From assembly GCA_035048495.1 (NCBI GenBank), contig CM068540.1:4696829-4760828 (forward strand): 64,000 nucleotides of DNA. Reading direction: 5' to 3'. The DNA comes from Euptelea pleiosperma (lineage: Eukaryota; Streptophyta; Magnoliopsida; Ranunculales; Eupteleaceae). Each line of letters starts with the position of its first letter. Position 1 is the stretch's first letter. A model generated the notes under the pieces. That model worked only from the letters and a program-made list of their open reading frames with translations. It had not been told where the DNA came from and did not search any database. The translations under genes were made by a program, and so were the position numbers. Shown piece after piece: positions 57,301 to 64,000 of the stretch.

Positions 57301-58076
57301 ACGTGTTCAAAAAATCTACAAAAAAATGAAGTAAATTGTTTGCATGCGCAAGGAAACAAAATGTACTTCTAATGCAGTGGACGCCACCATGTCTGTTCTT
57401 AATTAACAATTAAATCTTTTGAAAAAAATTAAAAATTAACAATTGTCGAAGAGAAAATTTCAATACATGCCACACTAAAACGAGAATTCTAAAAGGAATT
57501 ATTCATAACACATTTTAGTTCTTCAAGAACACTAATGATTTTCTACTCCCATTTTGCTTCATCCACCAAAGTAAAAATACATTGGTGATCTGGAAGAAAC
57601 AAAATGTGCTCTGCCTATAGTAATTCTCAAATCCTAACTTCAAAACAAATATCTCATCGTTAAAGAAACCAAAAGACTTACATCACTGGGAAGGAAAAAG
57701 CGCTTTTTGATGGAATCACTCAAGATCAGTTGCAGGGGAGCTAATAAACTCCCTTTCGATCTCGGAACACTGGAAATGCCTCTGTCTCCACTCCCTTGCT
57801 CGGAATTGGGCAAGTGAACATCGGCTTGGAAAGGAACAGGACTGAAAACAACTCCAAGAACTTTCCCATAGGTGTCCTTAGCTCGATCGTCCGAGAGGTT
57901 TTCAGCAGTGACTGTTCAGAGAGATGAAAATGAGAACAAAATCGAAACCTTAGAATGCTACGCAATCAAAATCAAACAAAACAAGTAGACTTTTGATAGA
58001 GAATGGACTCTTTCTTACTCAAATCTCGATTAATTTCGCAGATTGTTACCGACCCTGGCGGAGGTAAAGATGGCAT
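27728..58076 (-). CDS. ALADIN: ALADIN nucleoporin (WD40 protein), 13 exons, 447 aa
   Basis: ALADIN (AAAS in animals) is a WD40-repeat protein of the nuclear pore complex. Exons on the minus strand: 58076-58019, 57911-57682, 41389-41275, 41114-41015, 40898-40719, 40067-40009, 38735-38648, 38535-38460, 36863-36764, 35512-35464, 29096-28959, 28770-28683, 27790-27728. Joined, they sum to 1344 nt: 447 codons plus TAG, with no internal stop and matching phases at every junction. Plant ALADIN hallmarks: start [19 protein letters not shown], then [21 protein letters not shown] [51 protein letters not shown] (20-residue part), and C-terminal [14 protein letters not shown]. Length equals the usual plant protein. 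Introns 1-12 are GT-AG except intron 4 (GC-AG) and intron 5 (AT-AC). The gene spans 30 kb because introns 2 and 10 hold transposons. Confidence 0.93.
27751..27906 (-). repeat. 78-bp tandem duplication across the last ALADIN splice acceptor
   Basis: 27751-27828 and 27829-27906 are near-identical (differences such as CACCAG/CAGCAG and AGCTGA/AGCCGA). Each unit holds a polypyrimidine tract, TTATGCAG acceptor and the first part of exon 13. The unit is exactly 26 codons, so either acceptor keeps the frame. Confidence 0.9.
28683..28770 (-). CDS. ALADIN: ALADIN exon 12
   Basis: 88 bp after acceptor AAATCCAG. It reads [19 protein letters not shown] and [10 protein letters not shown]. Donor GTAAGA. 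Confidence 0.92.
28959..29096 (-). CDS. ALADIN: ALADIN exon 11
   Basis: 138 bp after acceptor TCATGCAG. It reads [19 protein letters not shown] and then [18 protein letters not shown]. Donor GTTAGT. Confidence 0.92.
29571..29935 (-). pseudogene. LINE 3' end with RNase H domain, in ALADIN intron 10
   Basis: Minus strand: [20 protein letters not shown], then [17 protein letters not shown] and, later, a degraded AD-LAK block. This is the order of the LINE RNase H domain (RVT_3). It ends in a poly(A)-like run near 29571. Stops interrupt it. It is probably the 3' part of the LINE whose RT remnant lies at 33408-35070. Confidence 0.6.
29938..30609. mobile_element. Foldback-like DNA element rich in GAGGCTATAGCCTC
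   Basis: The left end GTTTAAAAAGGCTTTCTGAG and the right end read backwards, GTTTAAAAAGGTTAGTTCGG, match in their first 11 bases. Inside, palindromes such as GAGGCTATAGCCTC and GAGGCTTAAGCCTC repeat on both arms. A truncated relative lies at about 33040-33250. Non-coding, about 670 bp. It sits against the LINE 3' segment. Confidence 0.6.
30944..31362 (+). pseudogene. PIF/Harbinger transposase N-terminal remnant
   Basis: Two frames follow each other: [19 protein letters not shown] (30944-31156), then [38 protein letters not shown] and [16 protein letters not shown] (31153-31362). The L-D-GLL--T-HV-V-E-VAMFL-IIGH--RNR---F--SGET-SR-F--VL pattern is the N-terminal part of plant HARBI1-like transposases (DDE_Tnp_4 family). 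The catalytic part downstream is broken and only traces are visible up to about 31860. Inserted in ALADIN intron 10, antisense to the gene. Confidence 0.75.
32563..33013. mobile_element. MITE and Harbinger-type relics in ALADIN intron 10
   Basis: 32583-32640 (GAGGATGATCTCCTAACC, GATCATCCTCC) matches the interior of the MITE at 7307-7670. About 32820-33013, ending CACCCGTGAAAAAAAACAAA and CAGGGCC next to TAA, matches the right half of the Harbinger-type element at 61994-62701. Left ends were not found. Confidence 0.45.
33260..33305. repeat. (TA)n microsatellite
   Basis: About 23 uninterrupted TA units in ALADIN intron 10. Confidence 0.97.
33408..34463. repeat. 528-bp tandem duplication inside a dead LINE
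   Basis: ACACTGCTAT...ACTTATTT (33408-33935) is repeated with few changes from 33936 to about 34463. Matching blocks include AAGGCCATTGTCCACACAAA, GGTTCAAGGACCCAAACTC and GGAAGGATGTCACATAGG. It follows LINE sequence, so the duplication arose after that insertion. Confidence 0.9.
33408..35070 (-). pseudogene. LINE ORF2 reverse transcriptase remnant, in ALADIN intron 10
   Basis: Reading the minus strand from 35066: [20 protein letters not shown], then [18 protein letters not shown] [12 protein letters not shown], a broken FLW block, and [20 protein letters not shown]. These match, in order, the post-FADD region of plant LINE RT (F---SGLKVN..., LS-LP-YYLSLF, GGLGV--L---N-ALL-KW-WR). Many stops. 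The downstream RNase H part appears at 29571-29935, separated by later insertions. Confidence 0.65.
35464..35512 (-). CDS. ALADIN: ALADIN exon 10
   Basis: 49-bp microexon after acceptor TTCTGCAG. It reads [15 protein letters not shown]. Donor GTATAT. The next intron is 6.4 kb and full of repeats. Confidence 0.9.
36427..36456. repeat. (GAA)n microsatellite in ALADIN intron 9
   Basis: About ten GAA units. The rest of intron 9 (35513-36763) has no recognisable element. Confidence 0.95.
36764..36863 (-). CDS. ALADIN: ALADIN exon 9
   Basis: 100 bp after acceptor TTATCAG. It reads [18 protein letters not shown] and then [12 protein letters not shown]. Donor GTATGT. Confidence 0.92.
38460..38535 (-). 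CDS. ALADIN: ALADIN exon 8
   Basis: 76 bp after acceptor TTTTACAG. It reads [18 protein letters not shown] to FVT. Donor GTAACT. Confidence 0.92.
38648..38735 (-). CDS. ALADIN: ALADIN exon 7
   Basis: 88 bp after acceptor ATCTACAG. It reads [20 protein letters not shown] to FTAK, the most conserved ALADIN block. Donor GTATGA. Confidence 0.92.
38736..40008. other. ALADIN intron 6, unclassified interspersed sequence
   Basis: About 38940-39790 looks foreign (its own base composition, frames of 80-104 codons) but I could not assign it to a family. CAGATAGCAAACTGATTACA is repeated in tandem with a 25-bp period at 39827 and 39852. Confidence 0.35.
40009..40067 (-). CDS. ALADIN: ALADIN exon 6
   Basis: 59 bp reading [19 protein letters not shown]. 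It follows an intron ending TTCTTCAC (AC terminus) and ends before GT donor GTACTG. Confidence 0.9.
40719..40898 (-). CDS. ALADIN: ALADIN exon 5
   Basis: 180 bp after acceptor CTTTTCAG. It reads [20 protein letters not shown] to [11 protein letters not shown]. It ends GGAAG before ATATCC, the 5' end of a probable U12-type intron. Confidence 0.92.
41015..41114 (-). CDS. ALADIN: ALADIN exon 4
   Basis: 100 bp after acceptor GTGAGCAG. It reads [20 protein letters not shown] and [13 protein letters not shown]. It ends TGCAA before a GC donor, GCAAGT. A GT donor four bases downstream would break the frame into exon 5. Confidence 0.9.
41275..41389 (-). CDS. ALADIN: ALADIN exon 3
   Basis: 115 bp after acceptor CTTATAG. 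It reads [19 protein letters not shown] and then the start of the first WD40 blade ([15 protein letters not shown]). Donor GTCAGT. It joins in frame to exon 2 across the 16-kb intron. Confidence 0.92.
41710..41722 (+). repeat. Left target-site duplication of LINE A
   Basis: AAATAGGTATCAT, repeated at 56683-56695 directly after the poly(A) end of LINE A. The first bases are ambiguous because they merge with the A-tail; ATAGGTATCAT is the unambiguous 11-bp core. Confidence 0.88.
42044..42541 (-). repeat. 3' LTR of the chromovirus, 498 bp
   Basis: Same length and ends as the 5' LTR, with one base different by eye. Confidence 0.97.
42542..42554 (-). promoter_or_regulatory. Polypurine tract of the chromovirus
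   Basis: Minus strand AGGTGGGGGAGAG directly before the 3' LTR. Confidence 0.9.
42553..47181 (-). CDS. Gag-pol polyprotein of the chromovirus, 1542 aa
   Basis: Single uninterrupted ORF beginning [10 protein letters not shown] 33 bp after the end of the 5' LTR. Domains by residue: coiled-coil-like N-terminus 35-125; gag 150-300; CCHC-type knuckle [13 protein letters not shown] 359-371 (spacing CX2CX3HX4C); aspartic protease DTGA 437-440; reverse transcriptase about 620-800 with YLDD 774-777; RNase H from TDAS 922 to about 1033; integrase zinc finger H1114, H1121, C1151, C1154; integrase core D1184, D1244, E1280 (D,D35E); GPF motif about 1419; chromodomain about 1478-1530 ([11 protein letters not shown]). 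All catalytic residues I can check are present, so it may be competent. The stop codon overlaps the purine tract. Confidence 0.97.
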   Translation of the reverse strand: MSMVTEEARGSDEQNPAIPISRGGRKRDKSQDIFAAWEARLAKVELAMADARDRFDELGMGMEDLKTGFEELKGGMLATVNELVHDQQQERDAFQAQVIGMVETLKDQVEEMRGDWVLWKKAMANEGMVTHGAPKIRTPEPKTYGGSRDAKELDNFLWSMEQYFEAISLRDEKTKIRTVTMYLTNTATLWWRRRHADMERGTCTIDTWEDFKKEIKRQFYPEDAEHQARKSLKRLRHTGSIRDYVKEFSTLMLEIPDMPDKELFFNFMDGLQPWAEQELRRRGVQDLASAMTAAEQLVEFKKGDSSKAKSSKGSHAKGGGDRPSSHKEGSSKPFNSKYNKTGKGGKEGKDHSKPKRTNCFLCDGDHWARDCPQRKALNALAAKIDDREEDSDEEPRMGSLRLLNAVKKQPESSKAASKGLMYIEAHINGKPTRVMVDTGATHNFVSVEEAKRLGLKASKEEGWLKAVNSQAKPIHGTARGVELRIGAWKGTTDLSVVPMDDFQVVLGMEFLRKVKAIPLPFVNSVCIMEEGAPCMVPAVQGTKSVTKMLSALQLSKGFKKGEATYIASMVEERENGVDGELPMEVEKVLKEFKDVMPPELPKTLPPRREVDHQIELELGAKPPALAPYRMAPPELEELRRQLKELLDAGYIQPSKAPYGAPVLFQKKHDGSLRMCIDYRALNKVTVKNKYPIPRVEDLFDQLGDARFFTKLDLRSGYYQVRIAEGDEPKTTCVTRYGAFEFLVMPFGLTNAPATFCTLMNKIFHPYLDQFVVVYLDDIVIYSKTLEEHVKHLRTVFKALRDNTLYVKREKCSFALQEVSFLGHWIGGGKIWMDGSKVKAIRDWEIPTKVTELRSFLGLVNYYRRFIQGYSRRAAPLTDLLKKNRPWDWTDKCQEAFEDLKQAVTEEPVLRLPDYAQPFEVHTDASDFAIGGVLMQDGHPIAYESRKLNDTERRYTVQEKEMTAVVHCLRTWRHYLLGSRFVVRTDNVATSYFQTQKKLSPKQARWQDFLAEFDMILEYKPGRTNQVADALSRKAELAALKIEGLATLSQVKGTVLDRVKEGLNKDPLGKSLMVAAQEGKTRRFWVKDELLFTKGERLFVPKWDNLRKELLRECHDTRWAGHPGQRRTLALLETSYYWPKMDKDVDDYVRTCLVCQQDKVEHKKQGGLLEPLPVAERPWASISMDFISALPKVEGQGSIMVVVDRFSKYATFIAAPTDCTAEQAAKLFVKNVVKYWGIPETIISDRDPRFTGKFWGEVFKLLGSELHFSTSFHPQTDGQTERVNALLEEYLRHFVSANQKDWVKLLDVAQFCYNLQKSESSGHSPFELATGQQPLTPHSVVSGYRGKSPAAYRFAKDWGEQADIAKAYLEKAARKMKKWADSKRRHVEYKEGDLVMVKLQPQQFKVFRKVHKGLIRRYEGPFPILKKVGKVSYRLQLPSKLKIHPVFHASCLKPYHADMEDPSRGISKRAPMTMTTSFDKEVEYILADRRVTRRGVQPYTEYLVKWKGLPENEASWEHAETLWQFEDKIAKFHDDDAPRTSRD
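47200..47211 (-). promoter_or_regulatory. Primer-binding site, initiator Met-tRNA
   Basis: Minus strand TGGTATCAGAGC, two bases from the LTR edge. Complementary to the 3' end of plant initiator methionine tRNA. Confidence 0.93.
47214..47711 (-). repeat. 5' LTR of the chromovirus, 498 bp
   Basis: TGTCACGGAC...GCTTGTGACA on the plus strand. A TATATAAAGG box is readable on the minus strand at about 47441-47432. Pairs with 42044-42541. Confidence 0.97.
50842..51033 (-). repeat. 3' LTR of the copia element, 192 bp
   Basis: Minus strand starts TGTTGAAGG after the purine tract and ends CTTCTACT next to the duplicated GTTTG. Confidence 0.93.
51034..51042 (-). promoter_or_regulatory. Polypurine tract of the copia element
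   Basis: Minus strand GAGGGGGAG directly before the 3' LTR. Confidence 0.85.
51041..54777 (-). pseudogene. Copia gag-pol remnant (gag, protease, integrase, RT, RNase H)
   Basis: Order on the minus strand: gag from [18 protein letters not shown] (54777); two knuckle-like motifs, [14 protein letters not shown] and [14 protein letters not shown]; protease [13 protein letters not shown]; integrase HARLGHVS...C-IC and IIHTDVWGP...[53 protein letters not shown]; RNase [19 protein letters not shown]. Lesions: a 23-bp tandem duplication in gag (54690-54735) shifting the frame; a TGA for W at about 54413; an integrase deletion after GGEY that removes the catalytic Glu region; a deletion right after YVDD. 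It cannot transpose by itself. Confidence 0.93.
55489..55500 (-). promoter_or_regulatory. Primer-binding site of the copia element, initiator Met-tRNA
   Basis: Minus strand TGGTATCAGAGC, immediately next to the 5' LTR. Confidence 0.92.
55501..55692 (-). repeat. 5' LTR of the copia element, 192 bp
   Basis: Minus strand starts CGTTGAAGG (first T changed to C) and ends CTTCTACT next to the primer site. Confidence 0.93.
56683..56695 (+). repeat. Right target-site duplication of LINE A
   Basis: Second copy of AAATAGGTATCAT. Together with 41710-41722 it shows that everything between entered ALADIN intron 2 through one founding LINE insertion followed by nested ones. Confidence 0.88.
56696..57681. 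other. Native part of ALADIN intron 2 between the LINE nest and exon 2
   Basis: AT-rich, without coding potential or recognisable repeat. With 41390-41709 it represents about 1.3 kb of pre-insertion intron. Confidence 0.6.
57682..57911 (-). CDS. ALADIN: ALADIN exon 2
   Basis: 230 bp after acceptor CTGAACAG, ending GAT before donor GTAAGTC. It holds [20 protein letters not shown] and a Ser-rich variable stretch up to PSD. The following intron 2 is 16,292 bp and contains the transposon nest. Confidence 0.92.
58019..58076 (-). CDS. ALADIN: ALADIN exon 1
   Basis: Start ATG at 58076-58074. The exon encodes [19 protein letters not shown] plus one base and ends before donor GTAAGA. This is the first ATG that gives the conserved plant N-terminus. 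Intron 1 is 107 bp. Confidence 0.92.
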
Positions 58077-58300
58077 TTTTTGTCGTAATTAGGGTTTCAG
58101 AAGCTCCGATTTCGAGTAGGAGGAGAAGAAATCTGATTATAAGAGAGTTGTGAGAGGGTTTTACTTTCAGAGATTTGTATTTTTAGGGTTTTGGCGGAAG
58201 AACGCGTGTTTGTACTTGCGAGTTGCGACAAGTATCTTCTAAAGATAGGACAATAGTTACGGGCTACAAGACTACGGGGCATTTGACAACACAAAAATAA
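58077..58300 (-). promoter_or_regulatory. ALADIN 5' leader and promoter with two telo-boxes
   Basis: Upstream of the start codon the minus strand carries AAACCCTAA at 58097-58089 and 58191-58183. This telo-box motif is common in promoters and leaders of plant housekeeping genes. No clear TATA box was seen. A MITE-rich region begins beyond about 58275, so the native promoter may be short. Confidence 0.5.
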
Positions 58301-58537
58301 GTAACTTATTGACTTTTATAAGCCAAAAAGTTAAAACTTTAGTTTGGATGTATTTCATATTTGAACTTTTGAAAAGTTAAAAACTAACTTAAAACTGAAG
58401 CTAATTTCTTAGCTTTTAACTTTTAAGAAAATTACTTCTTAAAATTTCTCTGACTTTTTTGGAGGAAAAAAATCAACTAGTAACTTCTACTACAAGTAGA
58501 AGTGCTTTTACTTCTTGTTCCTAACGCCCCCTACATC

Positions 58538-58931
58538 TAGGGGTGTCAACGGGTCGGTTCCGAATCGGTTCCTAAGGTGACCAGAACCGGAACAAACGGT
58601 TCCGGTTCTTATCGGTTCCGATTCTCAAAGTGATGGTACTAGAACCGGAACCGATTATGTAGTTTTTGTCAGTTCCAGTTCCGGTTTCGGGTAAAACGGG
58701 TCCAATCTTGGTAATATGAGAATTTTTACACTATATTTATATATTGGTTCCGGTTCTTATCGGTTCGGTTCCGGTTCTTATCGGTTTCGGTTCCATATTA
58801 GAGTACCGGAACCGTAACCATTAGTTTCCGGTTCGGTTCTGGTTCCGGTTCTTTTTAATCGGTTCCCAAAAATGTGGTACCGGAACCGGTGTTTTCGGTT
58901 CCGATTAAATCGGGTAAAATTGACACCCCTA
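58538..58931. mobile_element. hAT-type MITE with 8-bp target duplication
   Basis: The ends are TAGGGGTGTCAACGGG and, inverted, TAGGGGTGTCAATTTTAC. An exact CCTACATC flanks it at 58530-58537 and 58932-58939. The interior is dense in GGTTCCGGTTC repeats. TAGGGGTGTCAA ends with an 8-bp duplication are typical of plant hAT MITEs. Non-coding, 394 bp. Confidence 0.9.
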
Positions 58932-59525
58932 CCTACATCCCTTGCAAACGGGCTTTAAGTCCGGCACACTATGGGCAGGTTTGATTTGAACTTTGATAAT
59001 TGAGGCTTGTAGATTGGCCCACGATCGATATTTGGGCCAAGTAATGTATTGGGCAATGCCCTAGACGCCTACCTATCATTGTTTAAAAAAACAACCATTA
59101 TAATGAAAATAGCGGCTGTTATATACATTATTTCCCGTTATAACATTTTTTACCGAAAAAAGGGATATCCGTTATTTATCTATTTTTTGTAATTAGGGTA
59201 CCCGTTATAACTGCCCTTGTTTAAAATTTAAAAAAAAAAACTTTTTTACCATTATCGAGGTTTTTTTACAAAATAATAATATTTTGTCCTTTTATTGAGA
59301 TACGACTAATGTGACCCGCCATACGATCATATCACTACCACAAAAGATGCTATACATGGGTTTACATGGCCAGCCATGTAGCATTTTTTGTGCTAGTGAA
59401 AAAGTGCGAAGGGGGAACATAGATCAAAGGAGCTTTGTAACGTAGTCTGAGAGTGGGGATCTGAGGATCCAGATGGCAATGGCGACGTCATCCCAGCATC
59501 TGTTTTGGCATTGTGTTCTTAATTA

Positions 59526-59683
59526 GTGGGTGGCTCATGCCCACAGCACTCTCCAACAAAGCATTTGCCCAAATCGGGTGTGAGTGGCTGAGATCTACCG
59601 TCCAATTGTGGATGCGATCTCAACCATCTATATATGAAGCCTATAAGATGGGGAGACAACTGAGCTGATTTGTTATATAGATG
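59526..59683 (+). repeat. Dispersed repeat, inverted partner of 18708-18866
   Basis: See 18708-18866; matching words include GGGTGTGAGTGGCTGAGATC and GGGGAGACAACTGAGCTGAT. Confidence 0.75.
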
Positions 59684-59812
59684 TGAATGGTTGTTATGAT
59701 CTTTATTTGCTGCCCTTGATGAATTATCTTATTCTATCCCAATAGTAGTTGAGGCATCGGCACCTTGATCTATGCTTTTGTGGGCATCAAACCTAGTAAA
59801 GAGGAGTCCGTG

Positions 59813-60089
59813 TAGAGGTGTAAATTTGGTCCATGGCCCGACTCAGATTTTTTGGGCCAACCCAACTCGACCCATTAGATCCTTAGGCTGGGCCCCTTGA
59901 AACCTAACTCGGCCTGAAACCAAACTCGGCCCAGCCTGCGCCTAAAGAGTCGTTGGCTTGATTTTTTACATTATTTTTTATTTTAGTCGGACCGACCCTA
60001 AGCTTGTTCCCTACAGGCTTCGGTTGGGCCCGGGCCTAGGCTTGAGATTTTGGCTTGGCCCAGCCCGTCAGCTCAAATTGACACCCCTA
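59813..60089. mobile_element. hAT-type MITE, diverged
   Basis: The ends are TAGAGGTGTAAATTTGG and, inverted, TAGGGGTGTCAATTTGAG. AGTCCGTG (59805-59812) and AGTCCATG (60090-60097) form an 8-bp duplication with one mismatch. The interior is rich in GGCCC/GGCCT words. 277 bp. Confidence 0.85.
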
Positions 60090-60099
60090 AGTCCATGTC

Positions 60100-61300
60100 T
60101 CTCAGTGTGCAAGGCGTTTATGGCTTAGGCATGCATACTTGTAAAGTAAACACTTTGTCCGAATAGAACTATGGTTGTTACTGTTGTGACCATGGTTCAA
60201 AATGTCAAAATCGGTCGGATCATGCTGATCTGATGTGATCCCAAAACGAGTTTTAAAAAAATGAAAAAAAAATCATAAAAAATGTGAAAAAGTCAAAAAG
60301 ACATAAAGAATCATAAAAATGTAGAAAATCATTCAAATCTATTTTAAAGTTTGGTAAAAAAAATGATAAATACATGTATTTTTTGCAAAAAAAAATAAAA
60401 AATAAAAAAAATATATATATATAGAAAAAAGTAACAAAAATGATGAATCCACTAAGAACCTAAGCATTCTCAAACCATTAAAGCACCATCTAAGAAAATC
60501 ACTGATATCCATTCAAAATTTGGTAAAAATGGATAAAATGCATGTATTTTTTGCAAAAAAAAAATTAACACAAATGATGAATCTTTTATAAAAAGTAACA
60601 TTGATCTTCATTGAACCATGGATCATGGCTTTGATCTACGGTTCTTCGGTTTTAAAAAAAAAGCGATTACATACTTTAGATCTTCAAAGATTTTGTTAGA
60701 TCCAGAGGTTTTGGAGTGATTTTAGAGTTGGGACTATGTGAAATAGGGTTTGGGATGAAATGGGAACGAAAATATGGAAGAAACGACGAAAAAAACATAA
60801 AAATCGAGTGATATTTATAGCCGATTGTCACCGATTAGACTTGCCCAAGTCAACTCTCTGGGATTGGGCGATCCGACTGATCCAACTCGCCGCCTCGCCC
60901 AAGCCAACACGCTTCGGTTCATACACCGAGTCTCCATTTCAATAGGTACCGATCTCGATCCGGACCACTCGATCCAAAATGGGATCGACTAAATGGAAGA
61001 GAATCATATATCCCCTAAAATACATAAAAACTACTACAAAAATATTTTCATTCATTTTTTTCTTAAAACATCTCAAAACCCTAATTTAATCAATTTCATT
61101 GAATTGTCATATAATGTTAAAATCTAAACCATCTAATATAACTTAAGAAAAGAATTCTACAGTATCCATAATCATTAACTTTTATTGTTAGAGACAATTT
61201 ATTTCCACAACACTTTAAAAACTAAAATTAAATAACAATCCATAAATAATGCCTTGCTCTCATTACACTGTATGACTACATCATCCACCCATAGTTGAAA
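60100..61300. other. No gene recognised
   Basis: AT-rich stretch with a CCATGGTTCAAAATGTCAAA start near 60190 and a partly inverted TTGAACCATGGATCATGG near 60610. This suggests a degenerate inverted-repeat element of about 430 bp. The 61-codon frame at 60760-60945 is not convincing. Confidence 0.35.
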
Positions 61301-61308
61301 AGAACTTA

Positions 61309-61990
61309 GGGTGCGTTTGGAACGCATGCAATCATGGTGTGCAAATCCATTTGCGCATGTAATCGTTTGCCAAGCGTATTTGGAACGTGTGCATTTGATC
61401 ATTTGCATTTGCACACGAGCAAACCATTACATGCCCTCTTTAGTACATATATAAAACCCACCTTACCTCCTTGTGCAACCATTTATTCACCTAGGCGTGC
61501 AAATTGGAAAACTTTAGTATGTCACATTGACACATACATGTGTATACACACATACACACTAAGAATGTACTTAATATATGGGATTCATACATTAAATAGC
61601 AAGGTGGTCCCCACAACTCTATGTGGGTATCACACACAGAGGTGAGCATCTCAATGTGGGACTATTGCTTTCAAACCCAAGTTTTGTGACACCCACCTCT
61701 ATATGGTGGGACCCACATGAGTTATGAGGACCATCTTGATGCGTGTAGACCCATCTTGGTTTGTGTTGGGGCCATGTCCTTTGACATGTTGGGAGCTACG
61801 AATTTGATATGTTTTATGTGAGGGTAATAACAATACACATACATGTGTGATACATTTTAATTTCCCTATTTTGCATGTCTAAATGTGTAAACTAAATGCA
61901 TAAAAAAGTGTACATGCACATTCATTTGCATTCATTTACGTATTTAAACCATTGCGTATGTAATGATTTGTACGCAAACCAAGCAGACCC
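61309..61990. mobile_element. Harbinger/Tourist-type element with TTA duplication
   Basis: The left end GGGTGCGTTTGGAACGC and the right end inverted, GGGTCTGCTTGGTTTGC, match the GGG-C-GTTTGG termini of Tourist-like MITEs. TTA lies on both sides (61306-61308 and 61991-61993). Non-coding, 682 bp. Confidence 0.65.
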
Positions 61991-61993
61991 TTA

Positions 61994-62701
61994 GGCTGCA
62001 TTTGTTTTTTACGAACTTATGGTTGTACGTAACTCAGCAAAAAAATGTGTGTTTGGTTGTACCAATACGCGCGACTCACTATACACATTGGGGCTCACAA
62101 TGTGCATCAATGCACGAATTGCAATACTCACTCCCTGAGAATTGGAACACGCATAAAATCGCATATTATAAGTTACAACACACGCCGATATACTATAAGG
62201 CACACTTATGGTGCATCACACTACATTAAAATAATAATTTTTACTATATATTATATATTACAAAAAATAATATATATAATATAATGTAATATAATAATAT
62301 TATATATAATTATTATAATATAAATACATGTATTATAATATATTTTTTATATTATAATACAAATATATTATATTATTTTTATATAATATATAATATATAT
62401 AACATATATAGTATTAGAAATTATATAACATATTATATGTATATCTAAACCGTATATAAATGTTTGAGTATACGTAAACAGTCCGAAACACACATGTATA
62501 ATTTTATATAATATAACAATGTGCATTAAATCAGATGCAACATACACCATCATTTGCATAAACAAGCGCACCTAATCGATATTTATGCGTAATTTATTTA
62601 GTCTGTCTAAATATAATATATTCGTATTCGCGCGTATTTAACTTGCGCTGGTTTTAAAGTGCACTCGTTCTAAAACACACGTGAAAAAAATAAATATGGC
62701 T
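61994..62701. mobile_element. Second Harbinger-type element, sharing the TTA with its neighbour
   Basis: The left end GGCTGCATTTGTTTTTTACG and the right end inverted, AGCCATATTTATTTTTTTCA, correspond loosely. TTA stands at 61991-61993 and 62702-62704. The interior holds an AT-rich tract (about 62220-62450). The right half resembles 32820-33013 in ALADIN intron 10. Confidence 0.55.
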
Positions 62702-63580
62702 TTAATTTCCTAAAATTATCTTATACATGAAGTTAATAAGGAAAGAGAGTTAGGAATATGAAAAATCAAATAAAAGAAAATTTTATTTAGAATAGTTTTT
62801 TTCTTGAACTAGGATTAGTATAAATTAGGTGAGATTACTTTATAGTCTTATAAGTTAGATTAGTTTCTATTTTCTTTATATAATCTTCTTTTATATAAAT
62901 CTTAAGAAAGTTTTAAAAAAATCTCAATAAACTCTTTTATTCAATTTCTATTATCTCATCAAAGCTTATGATCCTTTTTAGATTAAATTCTACTGTCAGT
63001 GGCCATGTTATTGTAATCGTTATTTTTTATATTTATTGCCTAACACTACGACAATTTTTAAAAAACTAATGCATATCATTGGGATAATCTCGTCGCCAAC
63101 ACACCAACCCTCCAGAGTACACTACAATTATCATATAATCACATCATGTACGTTATCCACAAACCATTCACTATGATTTCATATCAGTCATTTTTTTGCC
63201 TTAGGAAAAAAATGGCTATTGTAATATCCTGAACCTTTAAGTTATTTAAGTTTTTTTTTAATATTAAGATTTATTTGACTTATAAATTTTATTATATTTA
63301 ATTAATAATTTTTATGTATTATATGTAATCTGTAATCTTAGGAAGATTTTTGAAAAATTATTTTCATCAAGTATTTTCGTATTTATTAAAAAAAATCTAA
63401 AATTAGCACAAATTTGTAATAACCAAAAACTTGAAATAAATAAACTCAGTAATAAAACTCTTCACTCACCATGAAAATCTTTGAAATCACTAAAAAGTAA
63501 AAAGGAAAAAAAAGAGAATAAAAAATAAACATCTCTTCGAAATAACATTTATTGGCTCAAATTTATAAAAAATATTATAA
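62702..63580. other. AT-rich, no gene recognised
   Basis: Very AT-rich, short frames only, no terminal repeats found. Confidence 0.45.
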
Positions 63581-63582
63581 CT

Positions 63583-63894
63583 ATGAGAAGAGCTTATAAT
63601 GATAAAAGAGAATTAGGATACATTGATGACTCATCTAAAACTTTTATTTTGAAAACTATTTTCATAAAAGCTAAAGATAATTCTACTCAAAACAAACAAC
63701 ATAATTCTATTCAAAATAAACAACATTTCATAAAAAAACTAAAAGATAATTTCACTCAAAGTAAACAACATATTGTAAAAGCTAAAAATAATATTATCCA
63801 AAACCAACAAACTAAGATAACTTGTCATTACTGTAAAAAGGTCAGCAATATAAAATTTGACCATAACATTTTAAATATAAAAATTGACTTTTAA
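63583..63894 (+). pseudogene. Gag-like, Lys/Asn/Gln-rich remnant with a degraded zinc knuckle
   Basis: The 103-codon frame has repeats of NKQH and ends with CHYCKKVSNIKFDHN. This looks like a CX2CX4HX4C knuckle that has lost its His and last Cys. After the stop the plus strand stays Lys-rich and open to the window edge (KKEFEKKKQQRKNIELINKE). The pattern resembles the gag C-terminus of an LTR retrotransposon. Assignment is weak. Confidence 0.3.
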
Positions 63895-64000
63895 AAAAAA
63901 GAATTCGAAAAGAAGAAGCAACAAAGAAAGAATATAGAATTAATCAACAAAGAATACTTGACTGAAAAAATAAACTTTTTAAATAGTGAAGCTATCAAAT

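Noticed and set aside
58275..58530. Possible further MITE next to the hAT MITE (GGGGCATTTGACAAC / GTTCCTAACGCCCC ends)
   Set aside because: Terminal similarity is short and no target duplication could be found.
1..64000. CRISPR arrays, bacterial operons, rRNA or tRNA genes
   Set aside because: None seen; the tandem repeats lack spacer structure and the only tRNA-like matches are the 12-base primer sites of the two LTR elements.

Overview
This is nuclear DNA from a flowering plant with a repeat-rich genome. I see no prokaryotic or organellar features. The evidence is a split gene with plant-type introns, LTR retrotransposons primed by initiator methionine tRNA (primer site TGGTATCAGAGC), plant LINEs with RNase H, a CNL-type resistance gene relic and many hAT-, Harbinger- and Mutator-type small elements. 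The species cannot be named from the sequence alone.

The only intact host gene I can assemble is the nucleoporin ALADIN on the minus strand, 58076 down to 27728. I joined 13 exons by hand; they give one uninterrupted 447-codon frame plus a stop. The gene covers about 30 kb because its introns are full of transposons. Intron 2 (41390-57681, 16.3 kb) holds a nest: an old LINE (A), a second LINE (B) inside it, and inside B both a Ty3/gypsy chromovirus and a Ty1/copia element. Target-site duplications support each step (11-13 bp for A; 8 bp exact, or 11 bp with one mismatch, for B; 4 bp for gypsy; 5 bp for copia). The gypsy element is nearly pristine: one 1542-codon gag-pol frame with a chromodomain, and LTRs that differ at one base in 498. 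The copia copy is decayed. ALADIN also has a likely U12-type AT-AC intron (intron 5), a GC-AG intron (intron 4) and a 78-bp in-frame tandem duplication that doubles its last splice acceptor.

Left flank, 1-27700: the 3' end of a Tat-like Ty3/gypsy element with an antisense extra ORF and a 1298-bp LTR (1-2363); gene-poor CT-rich sequence; a 1.19-kb repeat present twice (6881-8065 and 10077-11266); a solo LTR of about 5 kb (9940-14987) sitting in a dead LINE; small inverted-repeat elements and a tandem hairpin repeat; a broken CNL resistance gene (23015-24439, minus); and a 0.93-kb composite palindromic element (25674-26601).

Right flank, 58077-64000: the ALADIN promoter with two telo-boxes, two hAT-type MITEs with 8-bp duplications, two abutting Harbinger-type elements with TTA duplications, AT-rich sequence, and a weak gag-like ORF at the edge. 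The genes do not form a pathway: one housekeeping nucleoporin lies among mobile DNA of different ages.
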